In this document: positions 8,453 to 15,597 of the stretch, one piece after another | Layout of the letters: every line of letters begins with the position of its first letter | Numbering within the stretch: position 1 is the stretch's first letter | Assembly (NCBI GenBank): GCA_003133225.1 | Contig: PKWL01000011.1 | Coordinates: forward strand, 1 to 64,000 | DNA: 64,000 nt | Source of the DNA: Janthinobacterium sp. | GTDB taxonomy: Bacteria > Pseudomonadota > Gammaproteobacteria > Burkholderiales > Burkholderiaceae_D | Reading direction: 5' to 3' | Translations under genes and position numbers: made by a program | Notes under the pieces: model-generated | What the model saw: the letters and a program-made list of their open reading frames with translations, nothing else | Database searches by the model: none | Told to the model about the DNA's origin: nothing

Positions 8453-8581
8453 ATGCACAAAATACACCTGAACTTTTTGCAGGACTCTGACCGCACGCTG
8501 ACCGTGCTCGTCGCCGTGCCAGTAGCGCTCATGCTAGTCGGTTTTGTCATAGCTGTCAGCGCGATACTGTTCAGTCACTGA
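8453..8581 (+). CDS. 42-residue single-pass membrane microprotein
   Basis: From the ATG at 8453, which has GAGG 5 bases upstream, the frame encodes 42 residues with a polar start (MHKIHLNFLQDSDRT) and one clear membrane helix (VLVAVPVALMLVGFVIAVSAIL) reaching almost to the C-terminus. A proper terminator starts 6 bases after the stop. The unit of ribosome binding site, short membrane peptide and terminator recurs several times in the next 3 kb with different sequences. Function unknown; toxin-like or regulatory membrane peptides have this shape. Confidence 0.6.
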   Translation: MHKIHLNFLQDSDRTLTVLVAVPVALMLVGFVIAVSAILFSH

Positions 8582-8586
8582 ACTCG

Positions 8587-8611
8587 CCCGCCAGCTATTG
8601 CGGGATTTTTT
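8587..8611 (+). terminator. Terminator of the 42-residue microprotein
   Basis: The arms CCCGC (8587-8591) and GCGGG (8600-8604) are followed by a run of T residues. Confidence 0.75.
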
Positions 8612-8764
8612 GCTGCCAGTTTTTTTTCGTATTAGGCACAGACTTGTACGAACGCTGCGCCGCAGATTTTGCGCGCAACAATAAGACCGCATCAACTCTG
8701 CCGCTCTCTTATTGGAAGCATCAAATACAACCATCGAAACGCGTTTTCAGCTAAAGTGGCGACA

Positions 8765-9184
8765 ATGAAATCTCACAATCGATTCGAAGCTCGTCGCGCT
8801 CAGGTGGAGCGCGAAATTCTGACACCACCTTTTCCGGAGGATGTCGAACATTATGAGGGCGGAACGTGGTCGTGTTCCGCAGCATCTTTTGCCCTAATGT
8901 CCCGGTCTTTCAAACGATTTGGCTTTGAGCTAGACCGCGCTTGGTCCTTCGATACGCTCTATGAACGCTTCAGTTTCATTATGCGGGCGGCGTGCTCGAT
9001 GCCCAGCTTGGGTTCAGTAGCCTTGGGCGAGCGACATACCATAGAAATGGTTGAATACCTGCGAGCAGTTCAGGCAAGAGACGACTCACGAATTGGTCCC
9101 GCGTTATCCGCCGTACTCGCGCAGAGTCTGGAGCAACCAGTTCAGCCTGCGGCGCAGCCAAATATCCGCCTTATCTCTGGATAA
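8765..9184 (+). CDS. Hypothetical protein, 139 residues
   Basis: I start at the ATG at 8765 (MKSHNRFEARRAQ), because the longer frame to 8669 runs into upstream non-coding sequence. The product is soluble, with a charged helical N-terminus, a central aromatic region (FKRFGFELDRAWSFDTLYERF) and a proline/glutamine-rich tail. I recognise no domain. The ribosome binding site is weak (AGTGG). It appears to be a free-standing gene. Confidence 0.5.
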   Translation: MKSHNRFEARRAQVEREILTPPFPEDVEHYEGGTWSCSAASFALMSRSFKRFGFELDRAWSFDTLYERFSFIMRAACSMPSLGSVALGERHTIEMVEYLRAVQARDDSRIGPALSAVLAQSLEQPVQPAAQPNIRLISG

Positions 9185-9635
9185 AAATCACGTGATACAG
9201 TTGCATCTGGTGGTGCGGGGGTCAACTGAACGACGCGAAAGCTGCCTGCCCGCATGTCGGTTCCTCGCCGAGCGTTGCGGCGTGAAACGTACAACTGCCA
9301 TCCGAAGCTGCCTACATCGTCACCATGCAGCTACGCAAAACCGCCGGTCTGTAAACAACGAACGTTTGGCTGTCCTATGATTAGGGTGAGCGCAGTCAAC
9401 GCCAAGGCTAGGTTCTAATTTTCAGCGCCGAAATCGGCCCGTTCCATTGCCACTTGCCTCCACCAGTCGGAGCTACTCTGTCAGGCTACCCCCCTTCGCC
9501 GTGGGCCAACTTCAATATGGAGCAGTGGGTCCCACGCGCGCTCCGCTTTCGTGAAAGGGTTATCGAGATGGGGGCGGAGGCTGACGACCTAATTTTTCAT
9601 GCAAACATTCTACAGCGCAATAGAGTTCTTTTGCC
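9185..9635. other. Gene-poor stretch with repeat B copy 1
   Basis: I see no convincing gene here. From about 9518 to 9664 the sequence resembles 14955-15095 (shared TTTTTCATGCAAA, TACAGCGCAATAGA and the CCCCGCAACTGGTGC hairpin). Both copies lie immediately downstream of a minus-strand small gene, so the repeat is the 3' flank and terminator of two different genes. Confidence 0.5.
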
Positions 9636-9663
9636 AAAAAAAAACCCCGCAACTGGTGCGGGG
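9636..9663 (-). terminator. Terminator of the 49-residue membrane protein gene
   Basis: On the minus strand CCCCGCA and TGCGGGG form a 7-bp stem with a 5-nt loop, followed by nine T residues. It lies 31 bases after the stop codon at 9694. Confidence 0.85.
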
Positions 9664-9693
9664 CAAATAAGAACGGTTCTTTTAGTTGTAGCG

Positions 9694-9843
9694 CTAGTGC
9701 CTATTGCCATTGCGTTCGCGCCTGCGTTTCAGTGCCGCGCGAAAAATCTGCACGCTGTTAACTATGTAATCAACGGCGCCGCCAATGGCGAAAATTAGTA
9801 GCACGAGCAGGGCGAGGCCTGAAATTGCTTGCAAGAAAGTCAT
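9694..9843 (-). CDS. 49-residue single-pass membrane microprotein
   Basis: The frame runs from the ATG at 9843 to the TAG at 9694. It has an excellent AAGGAG ribosome binding site 6 bases upstream, a promoter-like region with CACTATG around 9870, and a strong terminator. The product starts MTFLQAISGLALLVLLIFAI (one membrane helix) and ends in a very basic tail (LKRRRERNGNRH). This topology, a short hydrophobic stretch with a positive C-terminus, is seen in type I toxins and small regulators of membrane complexes, but no family was recognised. Confidence 0.7.
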   Translation of the reverse strand: MTFLQAISGLALLVLLIFAIGGAVDYIVNSVQIFRAALKRRRERNGNRH

Positions 9844-10142
9844 GAGTTGCTCCTTTGGGGGTCTACATAGTGTAGTGAGTGCGCCCGGTTTTGCTCCGCC
9901 AAGTTTCTAGTTGGCCAACGGTTTTTGTGGGGAATCGAGTACAGGGAAACGCTCAACAATCTGCAGCTCTATCGCTAGCACACGAGCTCGCGCAGTATCC
10001 CGGCAAGCAAGGCGTCTCGGCACTCGCAGATGGGGGCAGGTAACCGCCCTTTGATGCTTTGATACAAGCTTTCGTCGCGAAAGTGCAGCCGCAGGTCATA
10101 GCTCAGTTCGCCAATCAAATAGTACCGAAGGTCAATTAGCCG

Positions 10143-10325
10143 TCAGCCCGAATTTCTCGCGAACGTCTTGAGCCCACGCCTGCCGTCATCCGTCACGATT
10201 GCCGTGTCGCTTCCTTCATTGCGGTACACGTCGGTGTGAACCTCCGTCGCCACAGCCGCCCGTAGCGCCTCGACTGCTAACTGGCGCCGGCGCTCCTGGT
10301 GCTGGGCCAATTCGATTACCGCCAT
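10143..10325 (-). CDS. 60-residue hypothetical protein
   Basis: Starting at the ATG at 10325 the product begins MAVIELAQHQERRRQLAVEA, a helix, followed by a polar C-terminal part (YRNEGSDTAIVTDDGRRG). Its start overlaps the stop codon of the upstream minus-strand frame at 10316, an arrangement that allows translational coupling, but no ribosome binding site is visible. The family is unknown and the call is tentative. Confidence 0.4.
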   Translation of the reverse strand: MAVIELAQHQERRRQLAVEALRAAVATEVHTDVYRNEGSDTAIVTDDGRRGLKTFARNSG

Positions 10326-10564
10326 TTTTTTGTTTTCATGAGCCGCCGCCGATAGCGGTATCCCGCATTTTGCGATGTGCCCGTTGCTGGATAGACCGCC
10401 ATTTCGTAACGCTGTCGCTTTGCGATTACAAGGACAAAGCGGAACAGGCCCCCGGCTAATGGGGCGGCCACAGCCCCTGCAAATAGGATAAAAAATGGAT
10501 AACTTCTTTCTCGCAACGGTAGCAATTTTTTGCACGTTGGGTCTCGCGTCAGTATGCAGAGCAC
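10316..10564 (-). CDS. Possible small membrane protein, start uncertain
   Basis: This frame of up to 82 codons contains one hydrophobic segment (FFILFAGAVAAPLAGGLFRFVLVI) followed by a basic C-terminus (YRYRRRLMKTKKWR). The true start is unclear; the segment overlaps the plus-strand microprotein gene at 10495-10614, and one of the two may be spurious. The coupling of its stop with the ATG at 10325 argues for it. Low confidence. Confidence 0.3.
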   Translation of the reverse strand: MLCILTRDPTCKKLLPLRERSYPFFILFAGAVAAPLAGGLFRFVLVIAKRQRYEMAVYPATGTSQNAGYRYRRRLMKTKKWR

Positions 10565-10614
10565 TTATTTTCGTCCTCAAACAGCCCCCGGCGGAGCCAA
10601 AGCAAGACGAATAA
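10495..10614 (+). CDS. 39-residue membrane microprotein
   Basis: The ATG at 10495 has AGGA 6 bases upstream. The product, MDNFFLATVAIFCTLGLASV and onward, is one membrane helix followed by a short charged tail (PPAEPKQDE). A terminator begins 14 bases after the stop. The complete small transcription unit argues that it is real, although it conflicts with the minus-strand frame at 10316-10564. Confidence 0.55.
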   Translation: MDNFFLATVAIFCTLGLASVCRALIFVLKQPPAEPKQDE

Positions 10615-10627
10615 CCAGTCCCATTCG

Positions 10628-10656
10628 ACCCCGTGCGTAATTGCCGGGGTTTTTTC
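10628..10656 (+). terminator. Terminator of the 39-residue microprotein
   Basis: The arms ACCCCG (10628-10633) and CGGGGT (10645-10650) are followed by a T run. Confidence 0.7.
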
Positions 10657-10723
10657 TTGCCGGATGGCACTAGGTAGCGTGGGCACGCTATTCAATCAGG
10701 ACTCAACCACAAGGAGGCAAAAA

Positions 10724-10930
10724 ATGACAATTACCGCCAATCAGCTCTACAAGCCCTCCTGACCGATTGCCGCGATTTGACGAATTGCCGCGAGATACAG
10801 CTTATTGCGGAGGAGGCGGTGGAGATTGCCACAGTGGTGAGCCGAAGAGCAGGCCGCGCAGGGGGGTTCGGCCTGCAGGGAGTGTACCAACTGTGGAACT
10901 GCCTTACTCAGGCAGTGCGGGTAAACTCCG
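10724..10930 (+). pseudogene. Possibly frameshifted small gene
   Basis: An ATG at 10724 with an unusually strong AAGGAGG ribosome binding site opens an 11-codon frame (MTITANQLYKPS, then stop). One frame over, the sequence continues with a good helical pattern (LLTDCRDLTNCREIQLIAEE) up to a terminator at 10940. The simplest reading is a gene broken by a one-base deletion near codon 8. A true 11-residue leader peptide cannot be excluded. Confidence 0.35.
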
Positions 10931-10939
10931 CAGCAAGCA

Positions 10940-10963
10940 GCCCGCCAAGTGCGGGCTTTTTTT
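10940..10963. terminator. Bidirectional terminator
   Basis: GCCCGC (10940-10945) and GCGGGC (10951-10956) form the stem and a T run follows on the plus strand. It also lies 9 bases beyond the stop codon of the minus-strand gene at 10972. Confidence 0.7.
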
Positions 10964-10971
10964 ACGTCTGC

Positions 10972-11451
10972 TCAGCCAAACATGGCTTTAATGCAAAACG
11001 CGTCAAGGTTCTCAATGTCCAGCAATTTAGCCAAACGCTGCGTTGTGCCCCGGTCGTCTGCAATCACTGCCATTAAGTAGGCCTGCCAGTCAGGAGGCAT
11101 GCTTTTCAGCTCCAACGCAAACAGTTTCGGACTGTACCACGAACACTCGATATGCCCCCCAAGGCCGCTTACGAGCCGATACCAGAGCTCGGTCATGTAC
11201 GCAATGTCGTCGAACCGGTCGTCGGATGACCGAAACTGCAGGCCAAAGCGCTCAAACAGCGCGTCAAAAAACTGTACTTCGTCGGGTGTGTAGTAGTGCC
11301 CGCCACCGGGCATCAGCTCTGGCTGTGGGAAAACTGGCTGCAGCAGTCGAGCTAGCTCCGCACGCTCATCGCCTCCGAATTCTGCAGAGAGCTTGCCAAA
11401 TGCGTCTTGGATTTGCTTGAGTGTTTTCTCGGATATTGTTGGTTTTTTCAT
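10972..11451 (-). CDS. Hypothetical protein, 159 residues
   Basis: The protein starts MKKPTISEKTLKQIQDAFGK and reads as a soluble, acidic, helical protein (ELARLLQPVFPQPEL, VQFFDALFERFGLQF, WQAYLMAVIADDRGT). I recognise no family or catalytic motif. Codon use and length argue strongly for a real gene. The start at 11451 lacks a clear ribosome binding site but has an AT-rich promoter-like region upstream (TAGAATATAAACT on the coding strand). It is convergent with the units around 10.7 kb. Confidence 0.7.
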   Translation of the reverse strand: MKKPTISEKTLKQIQDAFGKLSAEFGGDERAELARLLQPVFPQPELMPGGGHYYTPDEVQFFDALFERFGLQFRSSDDRFDDIAYMTELWYRLVSGLGGHIECSWYSPKLFALELKSMPPDWQAYLMAVIADDRGTTQRLAKLLDIENLDAFCIKAMFG

Positions 11452-11556
11452 AGTTTATATTCTACACAGCAACAGCGGTGGCGGGGCTCCTGCTGCTCAA
11501 CTGATTCATAGAAGGATTTTTGAAAGGGTGCTTGAATCACTTGCGCAGCCGGCGTC

Positions 11557-11709
11557 ATGCTAATTTGCACCCTAGCCACCGCAATTTCAGAAGCTGATGC
11601 CGAGAGCCCCGCACCCACTATTGCACTATATACAGACCTTGTTGTTGTTGCGTCGCTTGCTATTGCGCTCTACGCAACAGGCGCTTTCCTTGTCCTCCCG
11701 GGCTTTTAG
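11557..11709 (+). CDS. 50-residue membrane microprotein
   Basis: The ATG at 11557 is the first start after an in-frame stop. The product starts MLICTLATAISEADA and has a hydrophobic C-terminal half (LVVVASLAIALYATGAFLVL), ending LPGF. There is no clear ribosome binding site and no terminator. It resembles the other very short membrane proteins of the 8.4-11.7 kb stretch in shape but not in sequence. Moderate to low confidence. Confidence 0.45.
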   Translation: MLICTLATAISEADAESPAPTIALYTDLVVVASLAIALYATGAFLVLPGF

Positions 11710-11715
11710 CTAGTG

Positions 11716-12000
11716 CTACGTATTTGGAATACCATAGTCATCGCGCGAAAACATTTCAGCGCTTAGGTTTTCGCCGAACGGACTGCCTCCGACGTCTATC
11801 CCACCCGGGCCGCTAATCATTGGCAAACTGCTACCTGGGTTAATCCACCGAATGGCATCATCGTCATCGCATCCCCACGAAATACAGGGCCTAGCAGGCA
11901 CCACACCAGCTCGCGTCAGGCGATTTATGTACCACGCTAGCGTCTTCGCAATTACATAAAACTCGACAATAAACCAAAAAATGGCATGTCCGGTAGTCAT
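11716..12000 (-). CDS. Small protein with an N-terminal membrane anchor
   Basis: The 94-residue product has one N-terminal hydrophobic segment (AIFWFIVEFYVIAKTLAWYI) and a soluble, Gly/Pro/Asp-rich C-terminal domain (PGGIDVGGSPFGENL). The stop codon lies 6 bases from the end of the opposite-strand microprotein gene, so the two are convergent. There is a weak AGAAAG ribosome binding site. Family unknown. Confidence 0.55.
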   Translation of the reverse strand: MTTGHAIFWFIVEFYVIAKTLAWYINRLTRAGVVPARPCISWGCDDDDAIRWINPGSSLPMISGPGGIDVGGSPFGENLSAEMFSRDDYGIPNT

Positions 12001-12142
12001 AGCGGCTTTCTGTAACCATGGATTATCTATTCAGATTAGCACCAACTACTGGCAATTGGTACCATTTTAATTACTTCGCTAAAAAACCTAACTTACCCTG
12101 CTGTCAACGTGAACATGCAAGAGTAACGTATAAACGATTTTG

Positions 12143-12405
12143 CGATTACAACCGATATGATGCATATAACCCATACGACGCGCGCAACCGATATGACGCA
12201 GGCAATTTATACGACACTGGAAATTTATACGACGTGGGCAATTTATACGACGTGGGCAATCGATAGGACATGTGCAACCCATATCCGCCGGCAAATTATA
12301 AAACCTGGCGACCATGGGTCGCATGCAATCAACTATATAACGCTGGCGACCCGTATAACTCCGGCAACCAATATGACGTTTGCAAACGATATGACATGCG
12401 TGAGT
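12143..12405. repeat. Degenerate 18-bp tandem repeat array
   Basis: About 14 imperfect units of 18 bases follow one another, with a unit near TATACGACGTGGGCAAT. The cleanest are two identical units around 12234-12269. Because 18 is a multiple of three, all frames read as hexapeptide repeats: on the plus strand NLYDVG units end at a stop at 12266, and the minus strand reads CPRRIN units. No frame spans the whole array with a good start. It may be a decayed repeat protein or a non-coding binding array. Flanking sequence from 12410 to 12745 holds no gene I trust. Confidence 0.7.
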
Positions 12406-12745
12406 GATGCCGCTCATCCAAACGGTATCGCTGGTATGTAGGACGTCAGTTCTCAGAAAGCAAATCGACCACTTCCTTGACGACTCTTTCCAGGCTTTTC
12501 CGTAAGACGGCGATTGGGCGGGGCGCTACCGCCGACGAGTAATTCTTTTGTCGGCGCTCCGAGCCGGCTTATCTTGGGCAACAGACCTTAGGTCAGCTTC
12601 TGCGACGTTCGCGTGCGCATGTGGTTCCGAGTTTGCCAGGCGCTCAACTGCACCCGCTCGAGCATCCGTTGAAGCCGCCAGGGGCTCAATGCGAGGCCCC
12701 CCGGCGTAACGACCTAATAAATTTGAGGGACAAGGAGCGGAAGGC

Positions 12746-12886
12746 ATGGCCCGGAACAGGGATGAGGAAGGCAGTAATCAAGGTTCAAACCCGCGGTTCG
12801 AACACGTTAGCCAACCTGCTCGGTTCGTTTTTCCGGATTTTTGTCGCTTGCGCGAGCCAAAATGCACCGGCATCGGACATCGCTGA
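12746..12886 (+). CDS. 46-residue basic protein, tentative
   Basis: The ATG at 12746 is preceded by AAGGAG and GGAAGG, a strong double ribosome binding site. The product is polar and basic (MARNRDEEGSNQGSNPRFEH, then VFPDFCRLREPKCTG) with two cysteines. No family is known. The main support is the initiation signal. Confidence 0.4.
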   Translation: MARNRDEEGSNQGSNPRFEHVSQPARFVFPDFCRLREPKCTGIGHR

Positions 12887-13089
12887 AATGCAGCGCCTAT
12901 CCATCCACCGAGGCAACCTCAAAAAATATAAAAATATATGATGGCCTTTGGCAATATGTGATACATTAAGCACACGAGTACTTCATTCCTCTTTTTCTAG
13001 AGCGTTCTCCGTCCCATGGCCTAGTTGGCCTAGTGTTTTTCATTCACATTGAATCGTTCAATCCCTAGAACCGTCTGGGGAACTGATTT

Positions 13090-13380
13090 ATGTCGGAGAA
13101 AAGCATGAAAAAGCAAGAAAACACCCCCGTCGCAGTTGTTTCCGAAGGTTATGTTTTCAGTGGTGTGCGCCTTGAACGCGCCTATACCTGGACGGAAATC
13201 TGCTCACATATTGAAGCGCCGCTGAAAGTGGTATCGCCGACAAACCGTGTGTTAGCAAAAATCTCTGCCACCGGAATTCCACAGGCAGAAAAATCAAAGT
13301 GTAGAGAAATCCTAAATTCACTCTCCCACGTCGGTGTGCGAAGGATACTGGTAGAGTTGCGCCGGGGTGGGTTCCGCTAA
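13090..13380 (+). CDS. Hypothetical protein, 96 residues
   Basis: The product has a polar N-terminus and a compact alpha/beta look (YVFSGVRLERAYTWTEICSH, then a basic C-terminal LSHVGVRRILVELRRGGFR). There are two possible starts. The ATG at 13105 has GGAG at ideal spacing inside the first codons of the longer form, so the shorter form may be the main product. I recognise no family. The basic C-terminus could bind nucleic acid. It is a single gene upstream of the IS66-type ghost at 13452. Confidence 0.6.
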   Translation: MSEKSMKKQENTPVAVVSEGYVFSGVRLERAYTWTEICSHIEAPLKVVSPTNRVLAKISATGIPQAEKSKCREILNSLSHVGVRRILVELRRGGFR

Positions 13381-13451
13381 AGCGACTGATAGTGGTCGGA
13401 AGCCGCCCGGCAAACAGTCCTGTTGAGTCTATTAAAGAGACCTGATTGCAA

Positions 13452-13492
13452 CATGTTCCGTAAGCGTGCAGGCTGCACGCTTACCATGTTCC
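13452..13492. mobile_element. Ghost of an IS66-type element (two terminal repeats, 8-bp target duplication)
   Basis: A perfect palindrome (12-base arms GTAAGCGTGCAG and CTGCACGCTTAC around one G, 13460-13484) is flanked on both sides by the same 8 bases CATGTTCC (13452-13459 and 13485-13492). IS66-family ends start with GTAA, commonly GTAAGCG, and generate 8-bp duplications. The structure is what remains if an element, or a very short derivative of it, loses everything between its ends. Direct repeat and palindrome are seen; the IS66 assignment rests on family knowledge. Confidence 0.75.
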
Positions 13493-13656
13493 TATTCGGC
13501 CGCTTGGCGCCGAACGGCCGAAAAAAGCGGCCAGCTCCAAGTCGTCTGGCGCGGCGGTACGTATATAAATTGAGATTGTTCTGGAGAGCTTGGTTCGCAT
13601 CTCGCCAGGAAGTGCAAGGAAAAATAATGGCTGAGTTTCGGCCAAGGCCGCTGAAC

Positions 13657-13965
13657 TTAGACTTTTAGCAAATCCATTGATTTGCCTGCGGCGGCCCATT
13701 CCTTGACCCAATTTGGCTGACGGCCGCGGCCAGTCCATTGTTGCGACGCATTATTGGGATTGCGGTAACGCACAGCCACTGTACCTGTCTTTGCACGAAT
13801 GCCGGTTCCTACCAGGTCTTTTACCGACACCCCGATGCTTTGGGCAATAGCAAGAATCTGTTCGCGGGCCGACGTTAGCTCGGCCTGCTCACGTGTTTTC
13901 ATCTGCTTTGAGATGTCGGCCTGCAGTTGACGGAGTTGAGCGAGAGATAAATTTGAAAGGTCCAT
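13657..13965 (-). CDS. H-NS family nucleoid protein
   Basis: This 102-residue protein has an N-terminal coiled-coil oligomerisation part (LSLAQLRQLQADISKQ and following helices, residues 6-45) and the C-terminal H-NS DNA-binding domain with YRNPNNASQQWTGRGRQPNW (about 70-89). It carries the GRGR hook that inserts into the minor groove of AT-rich DNA. The length fits the short H-NS proteins found in betaproteobacteria. The start has AGGAA upstream. Plasmid-borne H-NS proteins usually silence AT-rich plasmid genes to limit the cost to the host. A dead copy lies at 7855-8077. Confidence 0.93.
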   Translation of the reverse strand: MDLSNLSLAQLRQLQADISKQMKTREQAELTSAREQILAIAQSIGVSVKDLVGTGIRAKTGTVAVRYRNPNNASQQWTGRGRQPNWVKEWAAAGKSMDLLKV

Positions 13966-14353
13966 TGAGGTTCCTAATGTAATGTGATGGTGGAATTAAA
14001 TCCTGGAGAATTGGGCGATTGTACTCGCTTAATTTTTTATGGCACGTTTATTTATGGCACGTTTAATTTTTTGGCCTCTCACGGGAGAAAAATTAATTCT
14101 CGCGGACATTTGCTGGCGCGCGTTTGGAAAAGGGTGCCTCGCAGGCGGAGCGATTCTTGCCCGTTCTATGTTATGTTACCTCCCGAGCCCCCCAATTTTG
14201 TGAATGGCTGCATCGCGTTTTTTCCCCGCAAGGAAGCCCTTTCCATCTGCTTATCTTCCTGCCACAGTAGATGTCCCATTACCCGCGTCCTGGTCCGTGC
14301 TCAAAAATTGCCACGGCGTCTTTTCAAAACGAGCTGCAAGGAAGACCTGAAGC

Positions 14354-14698
14354 GTGAACAACTTTGTCGACAATTTGCAAGACGTCTTTCGGCTTTTCGG
14401 TCCCATTGATATCAAAAGGATGTTCGGTGGCCACGGGCTTTCCCGCGAAGGGCTGATGTTCGGTTTGGTATCAGACGACATCGTGTACCTGAAAGCAGAC
14501 GCTGTTAACAAAGGTTACTTCGAAGAATTGGGCCTCCCACGGTTCGAGTATATCCGCAAAGGGCAGGTCGCTACGCTGTCATACTTCCAGGCACCGGAAG
14601 AAATTATGGATGATAGTGCTGAGGCCGCAATTTGGGCGCGCCGTTCGTTTGACGCCGCTCTTCGCGGCGACGCAAGAGCTCGCAGCCGGAAGGAGTAG
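14354..14698 (+). CDS. TfoX/Sxy N-terminal domain protein
   Basis: The 114-residue protein, from a GTG start, matches the TfoX N-terminal domain: FGPIDIKRMFGGHGLSREG, then MFGLVSDDIVYLKADAVN, then ATLSYFQAPEEIMDD. It lacks the C-terminal TfoX domain of full-length competence regulators, as do many family members in proteobacteria. Members act in, or are related to, the control of natural competence; the role of the short form is not established. A truncated, frameshifted copy lies 21 kb away at 35611. Confidence 0.88.
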   Translation: MNNFVDNLQDVFRLFGPIDIKRMFGGHGLSREGLMFGLVSDDIVYLKADAVNKGYFEELGLPRFEYIRKGQVATLSYFQAPEEIMDDSAEAAIWARRSFDAALRGDARARSRKE

Positions 14699-14712
14699 GT
14701 TCTACCGCCATA

Positions 14713-14862
14713 TTCTCGTTTCCGGTTGATGCACCCTTGGCGGCGCCATTCGCGGATTTGTACGAAATAACCTTCGAATCGTTGCCGGTTGCTTGCCTAG
14801 GAATTCCCGGGCAGGCACGGCAGGCAAAAATGGTGCATGAACCGACGCACCTGCATTTCTGA
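14713..14862 (+). pseudogene. Third-generation remnant of the SFPI-family gene
   Basis: Translation from 14713 starts FSFPVDAPLAAPFADLY, aligned to FSFPIDIGELDALG of the gene at 6200. It continues for 50 codons without a start codon and with no further similarity I can see. It lies directly downstream of the TfoX gene stop. Only the central motif is recognisable, so the call is moderate. Confidence 0.5.
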
Positions 14863-14954
14863 TTGCGTGCCGTATACGATTGTGTCGTACACACGGCCGT
14901 CCCCGTGCGTGACCATTAGCCTGCCCGTGTCCTCGAAATTTATGTCAAGACGCC

Positions 14955-15095
14955 GATGGGGTCCCGCGCACGTTCCACCTTGGTAAGTGGGTTATCTAAG
15001 TGCGGGCGGAGGGAAACGACTTTATTTTTCATGCAAATATTTTACAGCGCAATAGAAGTCGCGGCCAAGAAAAACCCCGCAACTGGTGCAGGGCT
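14955..15095. repeat. Repeat B, copy 2, including terminator
   Basis: This segment resembles 9518-9664. Shared blocks are GGGTCCC, GGGCGGAGG, TTTTTCATGCAAA, TACAGCGCAATAGA and CCCCGCAACTGGTGC. On the minus strand 15066-15093 works as the terminator of the helix-turn-helix gene at 15146, with one mismatch in the stem. The 14863-14954 stretch before it holds no gene. Confidence 0.65.
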
Positions 15096-15145
15096 GAATG
15101 GAATAAAAAATTTAACCGCCAGAAGATGTCCTTTGTCCCTGAGAT

Positions 15146-15445
15146 TTACTTGATGCCTGCACGGAAGCGTGGCCCGTGGTCGCTCATGAGGCCCCTCAAC
15201 TCAGATATGCTCAATCCAGATAAATAATGCATACAAATCAGCATAGCTGCACTTACCGGCACTACTCTATGGCGCATCTTACTTATCGTCGGCGGCGCAA
15301 TTTCGAGCGCCCGAGCTAGCGCTGCGTCGCTTTTTAGGTCAAGCAGTTCGATAAGTGCGTTGAGCAGCCTACTAGGGTTGTATTGCTGCGGGGCCGCAAC
15401 AGCGGCTTCCCGGCATATTGGTACGCCGATAGGTTTTTTACTCAT
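15146..15445 (-). CDS. Small helix-turn-helix regulator
   Basis: Starting at the ATG at 15445, which has AAGGA 5 bases upstream, the gene encodes 99 residues. The central part, LKSDAALARALEIAPPTISK followed by MRHRVVPVSAAMLICMHYLS, reads as an XRE-like helix-turn-helix of the compact type in which a short repressor recognises a dyad. The C-terminus (SISELRGLMSD) continues the helical bundle. A strong 16-base inverted repeat lies 150 bases upstream (15598-15638) and is a candidate operator. The gene ends in the repeat B terminator. Confidence 0.7.
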   Translation of the reverse strand: MSKKPIGVPICREAAVAAPQQYNPSRLLNALIELLDLKSDAALARALEIAPPTISKMRHRVVPVSAAMLICMHYLSGLSISELRGLMSDHGPRFRAGIK

Positions 15446-15597
15446 GTTTGTCCTTAAAGTTACGTATAAATTCGGATGTTCTGTTAGGTATAGGTAACTT
15501 CGAAAAATCACACGTCGGCTCATTTGTCCCGCGCCCCTTTCCGACAGACTTCCCCATCGCTTCGTCGGAGCCGCAGGCCAGGTTTCACATTTGGACA

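Noticed and set aside
12143-12405. The 18-bp array as a CRISPR array
   Set aside because: Units are contiguous with no spacers, and are far shorter than CRISPR repeats.
12088-12441. Hexapeptide-repeat proteins on both strands of the 18-bp array
   Set aside because: No frame has a start signal and spans the array. All three-fold repeats give such frames automatically.
13452-13492. The palindrome as a dif/XerCD resolution site
   Set aside because: The arms do not match XerC or XerD boxes and there is no 6-bp centre. The flanking 8-bp direct repeat fits a transposon scar better.
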